A stretch of 42,944 nt of DNA. Source: Chloroflexota bacterium (GTDB lineage: Bacteria > Chloroflexota > Chloroflexia > Chloroflexales > Roseiflexaceae). The notes beneath the pieces are model-generated. The model was not told where the DNA came from. It ran no database searches and saw nothing but the letters and a program-made list of their open reading frames with translations. The DNA lies in the NCBI GenBank assembly GCA_018969485.1, contig JAGWYG010000022.1, positions 1 to 42,944 of the forward strand. Reading direction: 5' to 3'. The position numbers were made by a program, and so were the translations under genes. Below, one piece after another: positions 27,325 to 37,648 of this stretch; the first letter of the stretch is position 1, and each line of letters begins with the position of its first letter.

Positions 27325-27894
27325 TCAGTTGTCGACGCGTGAGACAGCCTGCGCGCCCAGCCCTTCGAGGAAGCGCGTCGTCGCCGCCTCGTCGAACTTC
27401 GGATCGGCAGCCTCGACGCACAGAAAGAACAGATCGACCGACGCCCGATCGAAGCGCGGCGCATTGAACACCGGATGATGCAGCCGCGGCAGGCCGCAGG
27501 CGGCGAACAGGCCGAACACCGCACAGAACGCCGCCAGCAACACCATCCCTTCGAACGTGACCGGAATGAACGCGGGCCAGCTGAACTCCGGGCGGCCGCC
27601 GATGTTCATCGGATACGCCACCGTGTTGACCCACGTCTGGAAGCCAAACATGAAGCTGGCGCCCGTCATGCCGCCGGCAAAGATCAGCCATGGCAGCCGC
27701 GTGCCACGGAACCCGACCGCCTCGTCGAGGCCGTGGATCGGGATGGGCGTGTACGCCTCGATCCGGGTGTAGCCGGCATCCCGCGTGCGGCTGGCGGCGG
27801 CGAGCAGCGTGTCGGCATCAGCAAACTCGGCCATCACGCCGTACAATCCCGACGCTTCGGGCGCCGGCGATGGGGCAGATCGTTTGAACATCAT
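27325..27894 (-). CDS. actD: Alternative complex III subunit ActD (DUF3341)
   Basis: A 189-residue protein with two membrane segments (LIFAGGMTGASFMFGFQ and FEGMVLLAAFCAVFGLFAACGL) after a soluble N-terminal domain (GVMAEFADADTLLAAASRTRDAGYTRIEAYTP). This DUF3341 pattern is the ActD subunit, a structural membrane component. Two adjacent ATG codons lie at 27894/27891 with GGAG upstream on the strand. It starts 12 bases after actC and ends 9 bases before actE. Confidence 0.93.
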   Translation of the reverse strand: MMFKRSAPSPAPEASGLYGVMAEFADADTLLAAASRTRDAGYTRIEAYTPIPIHGLDEAVGFRGTRLPWLIFAGGMTGASFMFGFQTWVNTVAYPMNIGGRPEFSWPAFIPVTFEGMVLLAAFCAVFGLFAACGLPRLHHPVFNAPRFDRASVDLFFLCVEAADPKFDEAATTRFLEGLGAQAVSRVDN

Positions 27895-27906
27895 CTCACT
27901 CCACGC

Positions 27907-29331
27907 TCACGCCTCGCCGCCGTGGCTCGGCCCGGTCGGCGCTGCACCGTGCTTGCCGCTCATCTTGTGCACCAGATCGCGCACCTCGAACATCGAGATC
28001 ATCGGCAACAGACGGACGAACAGGAAGAACAGGAAGAAGAACAGGCCGAATGAGCTGATGTAGGTCGTCCAGTCCCACACTGATGGCGTGTACGACCCCC
28101 ACGACGACGGCAGGAAGTCGCGGTGCAGGCTGAGCACCACGATCACCCAGCGCTCGAACCACATGCCGATGTTGATGCAGATCGAGATGAGGAACAGGAT
28201 CGGAATGTTGGTGCGGAAGCGCTTGAACCACAGTAGCTGCGGGATGACGATGTTGAAGATGATCAGCGCCCAGTAGCTCCAGGCGTAGGGCCCGGCGGTA
28301 CGGTTGACGATCATGAAGTATTCGTAGATGTTGGCGCTGTACCAGGCGTAGAACATCTCGCTGACGTAGCCATACGCCACCACCAGACCGCTCGCCAGCA
28401 TCACCTGGCCCATCAGGTCGAAGTGCTTCATGGTGATCAGGCTGTGCAGCCCATACCAGCGGCGGATCGGCACCAGCAGGTTGATCACCATCGCGAACCC
28501 GCAGTAGACCGCGCCAGCCACGAAGTAGGGCGGGAACACGGTGACGTGCCAGCCGGGGAGCTGCGACACCGCGAAGTCGAAGCTGATGATGCTGTGCACC
28601 GAGAGCACCAGCGGCGTCGACAGCCCCGCCAGGATGAGCGACGCCATCTCGTAGCGGTTCCAGTCGCGCGCACCACCGCGCCAGCCGAGCGACAGCAGGC
28701 CATAGAAGCGCTTGACCCAGATGTTGGTCGCGCGATCCCGCAGCGATGCCAGATCGGGAACCAGCCCGACGAACCAGAACAGCACCGAGACGGTGGCATA
28801 CGTCGACACGGCGAAGACGTCCCACTCGAGCGGGCTGCGGAACTGCGGCCACATGCCGAGCGTGCCCGGGTACGGCAGCAGCCAGTAGTCGAGCCAGGGC
28901 CGCCCGGTGTGGATCAGCGGATAGATGCCGGCGCAGGCGACCGCAAAGATCGTCATCGCCTCGGCCGCCCGGTTGATCGAGGTGCGCCAGTCTTGGCGGA
29001 ACAGCAGCAAGATCGCCGAGATCAGCGTTCCGGCGTGGCCGATGCCGATCCACCACACGAAGTTGATGATGTCGAAGCCCCACGCGACCGGGATGTTGAT
29101 GCCCCAGATGCCGACGCCGACGGTGAACAGCACGACCAGCGAGTAGAGGTAGACCAGCAGCCCGATGGCGGCGACGACGAACCCGATCGGCCAGCCGAAC
29201 GGTGTCTTGCGCAACGGCGTCAGCACGATGTCGCCGATCTTCGCCGTCACTGATGCAAGGGTCTGCTTCGGCCCGAGGAAGGCGTCGGTGGTCTCGACGA
29301 CCGCTGGTTTGTCGATGGGTGATGATTGCAT
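27907..29331 (-). CDS. actC: Alternative complex III subunit ActC (NrfD-like quinol-binding)
   Basis: A 474-residue NrfD/PsrC-like protein with about ten membrane segments. Patterns include [44 protein letters not shown] and PAYFV-type stretches ([15 protein letters not shown]). In alternative complex III this subunit forms the quinol site beside ActB. ATG 29331 is supported by GGAG five bases upstream on its strand; a GTG two codons earlier overlaps that site. It lies 11 bases after actB. Confidence 0.94.
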   Translation of the reverse strand: MQSSPIDKPAVVETTDAFLGPKQTLASVTAKIGDIVLTPLRKTPFGWPIGFVVAAIGLLVYLYSLVVLFTVGVGIWGINIPVAWGFDIINFVWWIGIGHAGTLISAILLLFRQDWRTSINRAAEAMTIFAVACAGIYPLIHTGRPWLDYWLLPYPGTLGMWPQFRSPLEWDVFAVSTYATVSVLFWFVGLVPDLASLRDRATNIWVKRFYGLLSLGWRGGARDWNRYEMASLILAGLSTPLVLSVHSIISFDFAVSQLPGWHVTVFPPYFVAGAVYCGFAMVINLLVPIRRWYGLHSLITMKHFDLMGQVMLASGLVVAYGYVSEMFYAWYSANIYEYFMIVNRTAGPYAWSYWALIIFNIVIPQLLWFKRFRTNIPILFLISICINIGMWFERWVIVVLSLHRDFLPSSWGSYTPSVWDWTTYISSFGLFFFLFFLFVRLLPMISMFEVRDLVHKMSGKHGAAPTGPSHGGEA

Positions 29332-29342
29332 GGGCACTCCGA

Positions 29343-32300
29343 TCAGGCTTCGCCGCCGAGCTCGGCGTTCGGATTCGACAACTTCGCCAGATAGCTCACG
29401 CGCGGCCGGGTGTTGAGGACGTCGAGCGAGGTGTACTTGAGGGGCTCCTGCTTGAGGGCCGACACGCGCGCCGACGGGTCGTTGAGATCACCAAACACGA
29501 TCGCCTGGGTCGGGCAGGCCTGCTGGCAGGCGGTGACGATGCTGCCATCGACGATCGGCTGGCCGAGGCGCTGCGAATCGATGCGGGCCTCGTTGATGCG
29601 CTGCACGCAGAAGGTGCACTTCTCCATCACACCGCGCGCACGCACCGTCACATCGGGGTTGCGCTGCAGCTTGAGCGATGGTGTGGTCTCGTCGACGTAC
29701 TGCAGGAAGTTGAAGCGCCGCACCTTGTACGGGCAGTTGTTCGAGCAGTACTTGGTGCCGACGCACCGGTTGTAGACCATGTTGTTGAGGCCTTCGCTGT
29801 CGTGCACGGTGGCGGCGACCGGGCAGACGATCTCGCATGGCGCGTTCTCGCACTGCTGGCACAGCATCACCATGTTGTACACCGCCGGGTTGTCGAGATC
29901 GCCCGAGAAGTACTGATCGATGCGGATCCAGTGCATCTCACGGCCGAGCGCGACCTGCTCCTTGCCGACGACCGGGATGTTGTTTTCGGCCTGGCAGGCG
30001 ACGACACAGGCGTTGCAGCCGGTGCAGACGTTCAGGTCGATCGACATGCCCCAGGCGTGCCCGGAGGTGCGCGCGGCGCGCTGCGCCTCGAGGCTGTAGT
30101 CGTGCAGCGGGAACAGTGGCAGCACTTCGTGGTGCGCGCCGTGGTGCAGGAACTCCTCGTCGGCGATGAATTCGGCGACCGTGCCGTGCTGCACCAGGTC
30201 CTTGTCGCGCCCTTCCATGGCGAAGTGGCCCTGTGTGCTGACGAGTTGGTGCGTCCGGCCGAGCGGAGTGATGTCGACGCCGGCGGCGAACCACATGGCG
30301 CCACTGCTGCGCAGTTGGTTGGCGTCGAAGCCCACGGCGGCGCCATCGGGCGAGCCGACGCGCCCGGCACGGGTGCGGCCGTAGCCGAGATGGACGGTGA
30401 CGGCGTCATCGGCCTGGCCGGGCTGGATGAACGCGGGGGCATCGACGGTGCGCCCGCCGAGGTCGAGTTGCACGACATCGCCGCTGGCCAGGCCGAGGCG
30501 CTCGGCGGTGCGCGGCGACACCATGGCGACGTTATCCCACACCAGCTTGGTGAACGGCCTGGGTAGCTCGTGGAGCCAGGCATTGTTGCCGTAGACCGGA
30601 TCCGCGCTGAGACCGGGGTCGGGCCGGAAGACGATCTCGAGGCCATCGCCGACCGCCGCCGGTGGCGCGCCCAGGTCGCCGGTGATGGCGGGGCGGCGCG
30701 TGGCAGCGCTGGTGTTGGCGATCACGCCACGGTTGAGCACCTGCTGCCAGAACGCCTGGAAGTTGGCGCCACCCTGGGCCTGCCAGTACGCGGATACCAG
30801 TTCGTAGCCGGTGCGGCTGCCGCCCTGGAGGGCCTCCAGCAGTTCGTGCGCCGACTTGCCGTCGTACAGCGGGGCGATCAGCGGCTGCACGATGCCCGCC
30901 GTGCCATCGAACGCGCGCGCATCGCTCCAGCCCTCGAGGAAGTGCGCCGCGTTCACGTGCCAGCTCGCCAGCGCGGCAGTCTCATCGGGATACAGCCCGA
31001 GGTGGATGCTGGTGCCGGCCATCGGCAGCGCCGCGGCGATGTCGAGATCGGCCGGCGCGCTGACGACCGGATTGCTCTCGAGGATGACCAGCAGCTCGAC
31101 TGCACCGCCCTTGAGGTCGGCGATCAGCTGCTGCAGCGCGGCCAACTGGCCGCCCGGCGCCGGTTCGACCGGATCGATGAAGCTGATCGTCTTGCCGTGG
31201 TTGCCGAGCGCGGCGTTGATCGCGTGACCGATGGCATGCACGATCGCCGGCTGGCTTTCGCCCACCGCGACGATGCTGCGGCCGGCGGCCGCACGCAGAT
31301 CGGCGGCCGCGGCGCGCACCCAGGCCTGATGTGGCGCATCCAGCGCCGCCCCGGCGGCGACACCCGCGACGCCGAGCTCGAGCGCCAGCGCCCGCGCCAG
31401 CGGCTCGACCAGCGCCGAGCGCACCGCCAGCCGGTGGTCGGCCATGAACCCGGTGGTGCTCGGCGTCGGCTCGGCGACGTAGACCCGGTTGCTCTGCTTG
31501 TTGGCCTTGCTGACGCGGCGCTTCTCGGCGAATTCGCGGGCATGGCGCACGCCGACACCCGGTTCGCTGAGGATGTCGGCGTCGAGCGCGACGACGACAT
31601 CGGCGTAGTTGTACCGGTAGAGCGCCGTCAGCGGCGTGCCGAATGCCAGCTGCGCACCCGCCAGCGTCTGGTCGCGGTGGTTCGGATCGTACTGCACCCA
31701 GCGCGCCTGCGGCTGGGCCGCCAGAATCGCCTGGATCTGCGCGACCAGCGTCGGCGACGTGACGGTGCCGCTCAGGATGCGCAGCCCGGCGCCCTGGCGT
31801 GCCGCCTGGGCGGCGAACAGCGGCGCGGCGGCGGCGACAAAATCCGCCCAGCTTGACGCATTCCCCCCCGCCGTCACGCCCGTCGAGCGGTCGGGATCGT
31901 ACAGGTTCAGGATCGCCGCCTGCGCCAACGTGTCGCTGCTGCCCAAGCTCGCCGGATGATCCGGGTTGCCCTCGAGCTTCGTCGGCCGGCCTTCATGGCT
32001 CTCGGCGACCAGCCCGACGCCGAATCCGCCGACCGTCATCGCGGTGGCGAAGTGCAGCGGCTTGCCCGGGATCACCAACTCCGGCTGCCGCACATACGGC
32101 ACGATCTTCTCTTGTGGCTGCTTCAGCGCGAATTGACAGCCCGACAGGCCGCCGAGCGCCAGCGATGCGCCCATCAGTTTCAGGAACGTGCGCCGCGTCA
32201 CCGGATCGCGCATCTCCGATGCACCCTGGGGGAACTCGCGGTCGACCAGTTGCTGGAATGCCCGCGTCCCCGCGAGCTCGTCCAGACTGCGCCAGAATTC

Positions 32301-32363
32301 ACGCGCGCTCCCGGCCTTCAAACGCTCGCGAACCGCCGCGAGATCGATCGTTTCGTGCGTCAT
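29343..32363 (-). CDS. actB: Alternative complex III subunit ActB (molybdopterin-like and Fe-S)
   Basis: A 1006-residue peripheral subunit. It begins with a twin-arginine signal ([10 protein letters not shown] at about 57-66) with a lipobox-like LSGC, continues in a molybdopterin-oxidoreductase-like domain, and ends in a ferredoxin-like domain: [14 protein letters not shown] near residue 780, [14 protein letters not shown] near 835, [15 protein letters not shown] and KCTFCVQ near 914, then [12 protein letters not shown]. These cysteines fit three [4Fe-4S] and one [3Fe-4S] cluster, which pass electrons in the complex. Known members lack the molybdenum cofactor. ATG 32363 is chosen; a GTG three codons upstream is possible. 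It lies 19 bases after actA. Confidence 0.95.
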   Translation of the reverse strand: MTHETIDLAAVRERLKAGSAREFWRSLDELAGTRAFQQLVDREFPQGASEMRDPVTRRTFLKLMGASLALGGLSGCQFALKQPQEKIVPYVRQPELVIPGKPLHFATAMTVGGFGVGLVAESHEGRPTKLEGNPDHPASLGSSDTLAQAAILNLYDPDRSTGVTAGGNASSWADFVAAAAPLFAAQAARQGAGLRILSGTVTSPTLVAQIQAILAAQPQARWVQYDPNHRDQTLAGAQLAFGTPLTALYRYNYADVVVALDADILSEPGVGVRHAREFAEKRRVSKANKQSNRVYVAEPTPSTTGFMADHRLAVRSALVEPLARALALELGVAGVAAGAALDAPHQAWVRAAAADLRAAAGRSIVAVGESQPAIVHAIGHAINAALGNHGKTISFIDPVEPAPGGQLAALQQLIADLKGGAVELLVILESNPVVSAPADLDIAAALPMAGTSIHLGLYPDETAALASWHVNAAHFLEGWSDARAFDGTAGIVQPLIAPLYDGKSAHELLEALQGGSRTGYELVSAYWQAQGGANFQAFWQQVLNRGVIANTSAATRRPAITGDLGAPPAAVGDGLEIVFRPDPGLSADPVYGNNAWLHELPRPFTKLVWDNVAMVSPRTAERLGLASGDVVQLDLGGRTVDAPAFIQPGQADDAVTVHLGYGRTRAGRVGSPDGAAVGFDANQLRSSGAMWFAAGVDITPLGRTHQLVSTQGHFAMEGRDKDLVQHGTVAEFIADEEFLHHGAHHEVLPLFPLHDYSLEAQRAARTSGHAWGMSIDLNVCTGCNACVVACQAENNIPVVGKEQVALGREMHWIRIDQYFSGDLDNPAVYNMVMLCQQCENAPCEIVCPVAATVHDSEGLNNMVYNRCVGTKYCSNNCPYKVRRFNFLQYVDETTPSLKLQRNPDVTVRARGVMEKCTFCVQRINEARIDSQRLGQPIVDGSIVTACQQACPTQAIVFGDLNDPSARVSALKQEPLKYTSLDVLNTRPRVSYLAKLSNPNAELGGEA

Positions 32364-32382
32364 ACGCTTCACAGTCTCCGAC

Positions 32383-33045
32383 CTATCGGTGGCAAATGGC
32401 GCAGTTTGTCAACTGGTCTGCCGAACGGATACGATATTCCTCGACAAGCTTCTTCCCCTGCGCGAGCTGATCGGCCGGCGGCGTCCACGCCGTGTTGTAG
32501 ATCTGGTCGCGCGGGCGGACGTATTGCTCGGGGTTGCGATGGCAGTCGAGACACCACGACATGAACAGCGCCTTGGATTTGGCGACGACTGGCATCGCAG
32601 CAATGTTGCCGTGGCAGGTCGAGCATCCGACGCCCTTGGCGACGTGCAGGCTGTGATTGAAGTAGACAAACTTCGGCAGGTCGTGGACCCGGTTCCACTG
32701 GATGGGCGTGTTGGTCTCCCAGCTCTCCCGTACGAAGGCGAGCTTCTCGCTCTGGGTCAGGATCTGCGAGTGGCAGCCCATGCAGGTCTCAGTGGGCGGG
32801 ACATTGGCGCTGGAGGAGACTTCGACGGCGTTGTGGCAGTAGCGGCAGTCGAGCTTGAGGCCGACGTGAAGCTGGTGGTTGAACCCGCCGCCCGGTTGGG
32901 CGACCGGGACGCCGACGTCGCGGTGCCAGTCGGACCAGCCGAAGAGGTACCAGATCCCTCCGAGAATGGCGAGGACGAGCGGGACACCGACGAAGAGGGT
33001 GAGCCTGACAAGCGTGTTCGCTCGCCGATCAAAGATCTGAGCCAT
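32383..33045 (-). CDS. actA: Alternative complex III subunit ActA (pentaheme cytochrome c)
   Basis: A 220-residue protein with an N-terminal membrane anchor (about residues 12-34) and five heme-binding CXXCH motifs: CRYCH (67-71), CMGCH (88-92), CSTCH (141-145), CLDCH (165-169) and CAICH (215-219). In alternative complex III, ActA carries electrons from the quinol site on the periplasmic side. ATG 33045 begins the operon; a minus-strand TATAAT box at 33144-33139 lies about 95 bases upstream. Confidence 0.96.
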   Translation of the reverse strand: MAQIFDRRANTLVRLTLFVGVPLVLAILGGIWYLFGWSDWHRDVGVPVAQPGGGFNHQLHVGLKLDCRYCHNAVEVSSSANVPPTETCMGCHSQILTQSEKLAFVRESWETNTPIQWNRVHDLPKFVYFNHSLHVAKGVGCSTCHGNIAAMPVVAKSKALFMSWCLDCHRNPEQYVRPRDQIYNTAWTPPADQLAQGKKLVEEYRIRSADQLTNCAICHR

Positions 33046-33138
33046 CGGGAGCCTTTCTACAATCTCGGATGGAGCGGTGCGTCGTTCGGACGTTGGTACG
33101 CATCGCGATCTGTGCCGGATGCGCGGGCGTCGCGGTCC

Positions 33139-33144
33139 ATTATA
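33139..33144 (-). promoter_or_regulatory. TATAAT -10 box for the act operon
   Basis: Read on the minus strand, 33144-33139 is an exact TATAAT. The position 17 bases upstream (GCAGCC) is a poor -35 box, so the promoter may need an activator. Transcription from it would give a leader of about 85 bases. Confidence 0.4.
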
Positions 33145-33301
33145 GATCCAAAATCAGTGGTGGCTGCGCGTCGGATGCTGTGCTGACGACCGGTCAGCGC
33201 GCGTCTGGCCCCGCGTGGTGGTGTGCCGCCCGTCAGTTGGCCACATCGCGCGGCATGGTGATGCGCTGCGCACGCTGTGGCTCACGGCGGCAGTGCGGGA
33301 T

Positions 33302-33342
33302 CCGCCGGCTCACTCGACAGCCGGCGGCGCGCATGGTATTGT
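33302..33342 (+). promoter_or_regulatory. Promoter with overlapping 9-base dyad
   Basis: TCGACA (33314-33319), a 17-base spacer and TATTGT (33337-33342) form a moderate promoter for the Gfo/Idh gene at 33420. The perfect inverted repeat CCGCCGGCT/AGCCGGCGG (33302-33310 and 33319-33327, 8-base centre) spans the -35 box, an arrangement that suits a repressor. No regulator gene is nearby. Confidence 0.5.
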
Positions 33343-33419
33343 TTTGTGCCGTCGCACGCACCAGATCACCGTGGATGGAACGCTGCCGTTGGCGTGCGCC
33401 GCGAGAGAGGGAGCACAAC

Positions 33420-34523
33420 ATGTCCGAGCGCACCCGGGTCGGCGTGATCGGTGTCGGCCAGATCGGCAAGCGGCACGTCGCCCAGTATGCCGAGATGCCC
33501 AACGTCGAACTGGTGGCCATCGCCGACCTCGATCAGGCCGAGGCACAGCGCGTCGCGGCGCAGTACCACATCCCGGCAGTCCATCAGGATGTGCGGCAGT
33601 TGCTGGCCGATCCGACGATCACGGCGGTGGACGTCTGTCTGCACAACAATTTCCACGCGCCGGTGACCATCGCCGCACTCGAGGCCGGCAAGCATGTCTT
33701 CTGCGAGAAGCCGATGGCGGGCACCTACATCGATGCGCTGGCGATGCACGAGGCGGCGCAGCGAACCGGCCGGCGCCTGGGCGTCCAGCTGGCGACGCTG
33801 TTCTCGAACGAGACCAAGGCGGCGCGGCGCCTGATCGACGACGGGGCGCTGGGCGACCCCTACCATGCGCGGGCGGTCGCATTCCGCCGGCGCGGGCGGC
33901 CGTTCGTCGACGGGTACGGCACCAGCAACTTTGTGCGGCGCGCCACCGCCTCGGGCGGTGCCCTGATCGACCTGGGCGTGTATTTCATCGGGCAGGCGCT
34001 GTACCTGCTGGGCAACCCGCCGGTGATGACGGTCAGCGGCACCACGCACCAGCGCATCGCGATGGACGAGGCGCGGCGCGAGCGCGGCGGCTACGACGTC
34101 GAGGAGATGGCGCTGGGATATGTGCGGCTCGCCGGCGGCATCACGCTCGACATCGAGGTCAGCTGGGCGCAGCACTATTCGGCCGATGAGAGCAGCAAGG
34201 TCCTGGGAACGCGCGGCGGGCTCAAGCTCAATCCGCTCACCTACTTCGCCAGCATCGGCGACATGGACATGGACGGCACCTTCAACCTGAACAGCGCCGA
34301 GTTCCGGCTGCACGCGAATGACGCCAGCTATGCCGCCTACGACGGGCCGCAGCAGCACTGGATCGCCGGGCTGCAGGGCGTCGTCGCCGGGATCGACACC
34401 GCCGGTCTGGCGCTGTCGACCGCACTCATTTCCGAGGGCATCTACCTGTCATCGCGCCTCGGCCGCGAAGTGACGCCCGACGATATTCTGGCGCAGTCGA
34501 CCTCGACGGCGTTCACGCTGTGA
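33420..34523 (+). CDS. Gfo/Idh/MocA-family oxidoreductase
   Basis: A 367-residue NAD(P)-dependent oxidoreductase of the Gfo/Idh/MocA family. The Rossmann motif GVIGVGQIGKRHVAQ is at the N-terminus, followed by VFCEKPMAGTY, with the conserved EKP lysine, and a C-terminal alpha/beta domain with a typical ASGGALIDLGVYFIGQALYL pattern. Such enzymes oxidise or reduce sugars or their derivatives; the substrate is open. GAGAGAGGGAG precedes ATG 33420. It starts the cluster of sugar-utilisation genes. Confidence 0.88.
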   Translation: MSERTRVGVIGVGQIGKRHVAQYAEMPNVELVAIADLDQAEAQRVAAQYHIPAVHQDVRQLLADPTITAVDVCLHNNFHAPVTIAALEAGKHVFCEKPMAGTYIDALAMHEAAQRTGRRLGVQLATLFSNETKAARRLIDDGALGDPYHARAVAFRRRGRPFVDGYGTSNFVRRATASGGALIDLGVYFIGQALYLLGNPPVMTVSGTTHQRIAMDEARRERGGYDVEEMALGYVRLAGGITLDIEVSWAQHYSADESSKVLGTRGGLKLNPLTYFASIGDMDMDGTFNLNSAEFRLHANDASYAAYDGPQQHWIAGLQGVVAGIDTAGLALSTALISEGIYLSSRLGREVTPDDILAQSTSTAFTL

Positions 34524-34536
34524 TGGCCCATGCCGC

Positions 34537-35760
34537 GTGGGCGGCATAGCGAAAGTGCGGTTCAGCGTGCGATTCTCCCTGCCGCGGTTCGATGTCCGTG
34601 ATCGCGACGCATTCGTCCGGCTGATCGGCGTGCAGATGCTGGTCTTCATGGCGGTCGGCACCTCGGCACCATTGATGGTGCGCTATGTCGGCAGCCTCGA
34701 GGCCGACACCTTCCAGATCGGCCTGGTGTTCGCCACGTTTCAGGTGGCGACGCTGGCGTCCCAGTACGCCTGGGGGCGGCGTTCGGATCGACTGGGCCGG
34801 CGGAAGCCCCTGCTGCTGATCGGCACGGTCGGGCTGGCGGCGTCGCTGGCGCTGACGGCGCTGGTGCCCTGGTACGGCTACCTGTTCATCGTCCGGCTGG
34901 TGGAGGGGCTGTCGATGGCGGCCTACCAGTCGGGCAGCCTGGCGATGATCGGCGATCTGCTCGAGCACGAGCCGGACCGTGGGCGGCTGATGGGCACCTA
35001 CCGGATGTTTGGCTCGCTGGCGTTCGCCGGCGCGGCGCTGGCTGGTGGCATCGTGGCCGACGTCGCGGGTTTGCGTGCGGCTGTCGCGCTGACGGCGCTC
35101 GGGTTCGGCCTGGCGGCGCTGCTGGTGCTGCGCGTGCGCGAGTCGGCGCCGGCTGCTGCGCCACGCCCGGCCGCCATCGACCAGCCGCTGCATGCCGGCG
35201 TCGATACGGCGGTGCTCTGGCCATTCCTGATCGTCACGGTGTCGTGGTTCCTCGGCATGGGTTCGGTGGCCACCTTCTGGCCCCAGTACATGGCGAGCAG
35301 CGGCTACCCCCAGTGGCAGATCAGCGGCCTGTGGGCGCTGGCCGCGCTCGGCGAAGTGCCCTGCCTGTACCTGGCAGGGCTGCTGGCCGACCGGTTCGGC
35401 CGCAAATGGGTGCTGGTGACCGGCGTCGCCGGCATGGCGACCGTCTATCTGGCGTACACCGTCTCGACGGCGATCGCCTGGATCCTGCCGGTCCAGCTCA
35501 TTCGCTCATTCGTCTACTCGTGCTTCGAGACGCCTTCGCTGATGTACACCACCGAGCTGGGGCTGCGCGAGCGGCGCGGCCGACTGGCGGGGCTGTTCTA
35601 CACCGCCAACGGCAGCGGTGGGATCATCGGCTCGGCGCTCGGTGGCGCACTGGCCCAGGCTGCCGATCTGGTGACGCTGTTCCGCACTGCGTCGGGGTTG
35701 ATGTGGGGCGCCGCGCTGTTCGCCGCCTGGCGCATGCCCGACCGCCGGCGGCAGTCCTGA
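34537..35760 (+). CDS. MFS transporter (putative sugar importer)
   Basis: A 407-residue major facilitator superfamily transporter with about 12 membrane segments in two halves. The family motif A is seen as GRRSDRLGRRKPLLL between segments 2 and 3, and a second copy as GLLADRFGRKWVLV in the other half. By position between sugar-breakdown genes, it probably moves an amino sugar or its glycoside. The start is uncertain: GTG 34537 lacks a clear ribosome binding site, with further GTG codons at 34555 and 34567. Confidence 0.82.
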   Translation: MGGIAKVRFSVRFSLPRFDVRDRDAFVRLIGVQMLVFMAVGTSAPLMVRYVGSLEADTFQIGLVFATFQVATLASQYAWGRRSDRLGRRKPLLLIGTVGLAASLALTALVPWYGYLFIVRLVEGLSMAAYQSGSLAMIGDLLEHEPDRGRLMGTYRMFGSLAFAGAALAGGIVADVAGLRAAVALTALGFGLAALLVLRVRESAPAAAPRPAAIDQPLHAGVDTAVLWPFLIVTVSWFLGMGSVATFWPQYMASSGYPQWQISGLWALAALGEVPCLYLAGLLADRFGRKWVLVTGVAGMATVYLAYTVSTAIAWILPVQLIRSFVYSCFETPSLMYTTELGLRERRGRLAGLFYTANGSGGIIGSALGGALAQAADLVTLFRTASGLMWGAALFAAWRMPDRRRQS

Positions 35761-35773
35761 CGGGGAGGGATCG

Positions 35774-37618
35774 ATGGATGTGCCGCCGCTGCTGCCGCCA
35801 CCGCAGCACCTGACGCTGACCGACGCCGTGTGTGTCCTGCCGACGGCCGGGCTGGTGGTGCTGCGCGGCCGGGAGCCGTGGCGCAATCTCGCGGCGGCGC
35901 GCTGTGTCCAGCAGGCGCTGCACACCGGCGCCGGCCTGGCCTGGTCGCTCGGCGCGGCGCACGGCGGCGGCGTGGCGATCGAGCTGGTGGACGACCCGGC
36001 GGCCGATGTGCCCGAGCAGGGCTACACGCTGACGGTCGACGCCGCTGGCATCGTGGTGCGCGCCGCCGCGCCGGTCGGCGTGTGGTACGGCGCCCAGACG
36101 CTGGCCCAGCTGCTGCGCTGGCGCGGCCGCGTCGTGCCCGGCCTGCAGATACGCGACTGGCCGGATCTGGCGTGTCGTGGTGTGATGCTGGACGTCAGCC
36201 GCGACCGCGTGCCGACGATGGCGACGCTGCGCGCGCTGGTGGATCGCCTGGCGGGCTGGAAGTTCAACCAGCTTCAGCTCTACACCGAGCATACGTTCGC
36301 GTATCAGGCGCACCGCGAGGTGTGGGCCGACGCGTCGCCGCTCACCGGCGAGGATATCCTCGAGCTCGATGCCTGGTGCGCCGAGCGCTTCATCGAGCTG
36401 GTGCCCAACCAGAATTCGCTCGGCCATCTCGAGCGCTGGCTGAGGCATCCGCGCTATGCGCCGCTGGCCGAGACCCACAGCCAGTTCGAGGCGCCGTGGG
36501 GGCCGATGCAGGGGCCGTTCGGCCTGGCGCCCGACGATCCCGCCGCGCTGGCGCTGATCGAAGGGCTGTACGATGAGCTGCTGCCGCACTTTCGCAGCCG
36601 CTGGATCAATGTCGGCTGCGATGAGGCGGTGGATCTGGGGCAGGGGCGCACCGCCGCGCGCGTCGCACGCGATGGCGTCGGCCGGGTCTATCTCGATTTC
36701 GTGCTGAAGATCGACCAGGCGGTGCGACGGCGTGGCCGCCGGACGATGCTCTGGGGCGATATCGTGACGCGGCATCCCGAGCTGATCGCCGAACTGCCGC
36801 GCGATGTGCTGGCGATCGAGTGGGGCTACGACGCCGACCATCCGTTCGATGCGGCGCTGGCGCGCTATGCGGCGGCCGGAGTGCCACGCATGGCGTGCTG
36901 TGGGACGTCGACCTGGAATAGCCTCGCCGGGCGCACCACGAACGCGCTCGAGAATATCCGCAATGCTGCGCTGGCGGCACAGCGCCACGGCGCGTATGGG
37001 CTGCTGGTCGCCGACTGGGGCGACAACGGCCACTGGCAGCAACTGCCCTGGAGCTATCTGCCGTGGGCGGCGGCGGCAGCGCACGCCTGGGCCGGTCAGC
37101 CGGCGCGCGCCGCCGATCTGCCGGCGCTGGCCGGGCGCTGGGCGTTCGGTGATCCCAGCGGCGCCACTGGCGCGATCATCGCCGATCTGGGCGATTGCTA
37201 CCGGCTGGTGGGCAGCGAGCCGCACAATGCCTCGGTGCTGGCGCTGGTGCTGCAGGAGTGCGACGAGCTCACGCCGGCGCTGCTCGCGTCGCTCGACTTC
37301 GCGACGCCGGCGCGTGCGCTCGAATCGCTGGCGGCGTCGCTGGCGCGCGCCACCATCACCGGCCCGGATGCGGTGCTGGTTCGCGCTGAATGTGACTGGA
37401 CGATCGACCTGCTGCGGCTGGCGTGTCACCTGGGGGGCGCGCTGCAACGCGCGGCGCCGGCCGAAACCTACGCCACGCTGCACGCCACACTGCGCCGGCT
37501 GATCGGCGAATACCGCCGGCTGTGGCTCGAGCGCTGCCGGCCCGGCGGGCTGCCCGACAGCGTCGCACATTTCGAGCGGCTGTCACGCGTGCTGGCCGAC
37601 CGGGCATCGATACCCTGA
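35774..37618 (+). CDS. Glycoside hydrolase family 20 (beta-N-acetylhexosaminidase)
   Basis: A 614-residue hydrolase that would remove terminal N-acetylhexosamine. After an N-terminal domain (about residues 1-125), the catalytic barrel shows GVMLDVSRDRVPT, FNQLQLYTEHTF, and INVGCDEAVDLGQGR, where the adjacent Asp-Glu is the GH20 catalytic pair. No signal peptide or membrane segment is seen, so the enzyme should work in the cytoplasm on imported material. GGGAGG precedes ATG 35774. It lies 13 bases after the transporter gene. Confidence 0.85.
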   Translation: MDVPPLLPPPQHLTLTDAVCVLPTAGLVVLRGREPWRNLAAARCVQQALHTGAGLAWSLGAAHGGGVAIELVDDPAADVPEQGYTLTVDAAGIVVRAAAPVGVWYGAQTLAQLLRWRGRVVPGLQIRDWPDLACRGVMLDVSRDRVPTMATLRALVDRLAGWKFNQLQLYTEHTFAYQAHREVWADASPLTGEDILELDAWCAERFIELVPNQNSLGHLERWLRHPRYAPLAETHSQFEAPWGPMQGPFGLAPDDPAALALIEGLYDELLPHFRSRWINVGCDEAVDLGQGRTAARVARDGVGRVYLDFVLKIDQAVRRRGRRTMLWGDIVTRHPELIAELPRDVLAIEWGYDADHPFDAALARYAAAGVPRMACCGTSTWNSLAGRTTNALENIRNAALAAQRHGAYGLLVADWGDNGHWQQLPWSYLPWAAAAAHAWAGQPARAADLPALAGRWAFGDPSGATGAIIADLGDCYRLVGSEPHNASVLALVLQECDELTPALLASLDFATPARALESLAASLARATITGPDAVLVRAECDWTIDLLRLACHLGGALQRAAPAETYATLHATLRRLIGEYRRLWLERCRPGGLPDSVAHFERLSRVLADRASIP

Positions 37619-37648
37619 ACCGCCGGCGACGAGAGGAGGAGAACGACG

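Larger units (their letters stand above)
33046..33419. other. Divergent promoter region between actA and the amino-sugar cluster
   Basis: About 375 bases between divergent operons. It contains a minus-strand TATAAT near the act side, an inverted repeat GCTGAC-N5-GTCAGC at 33182-33198, and the dyad and promoter of the oxidoreductase gene near the right end. No credible coding frame was found. Confidence 0.55.

Noticed and set aside
29202-31856. Two long plus-strand frames across actB and actC
   Set aside because: They lie wholly within genes with firm family motifs on the other strand and have no family features.
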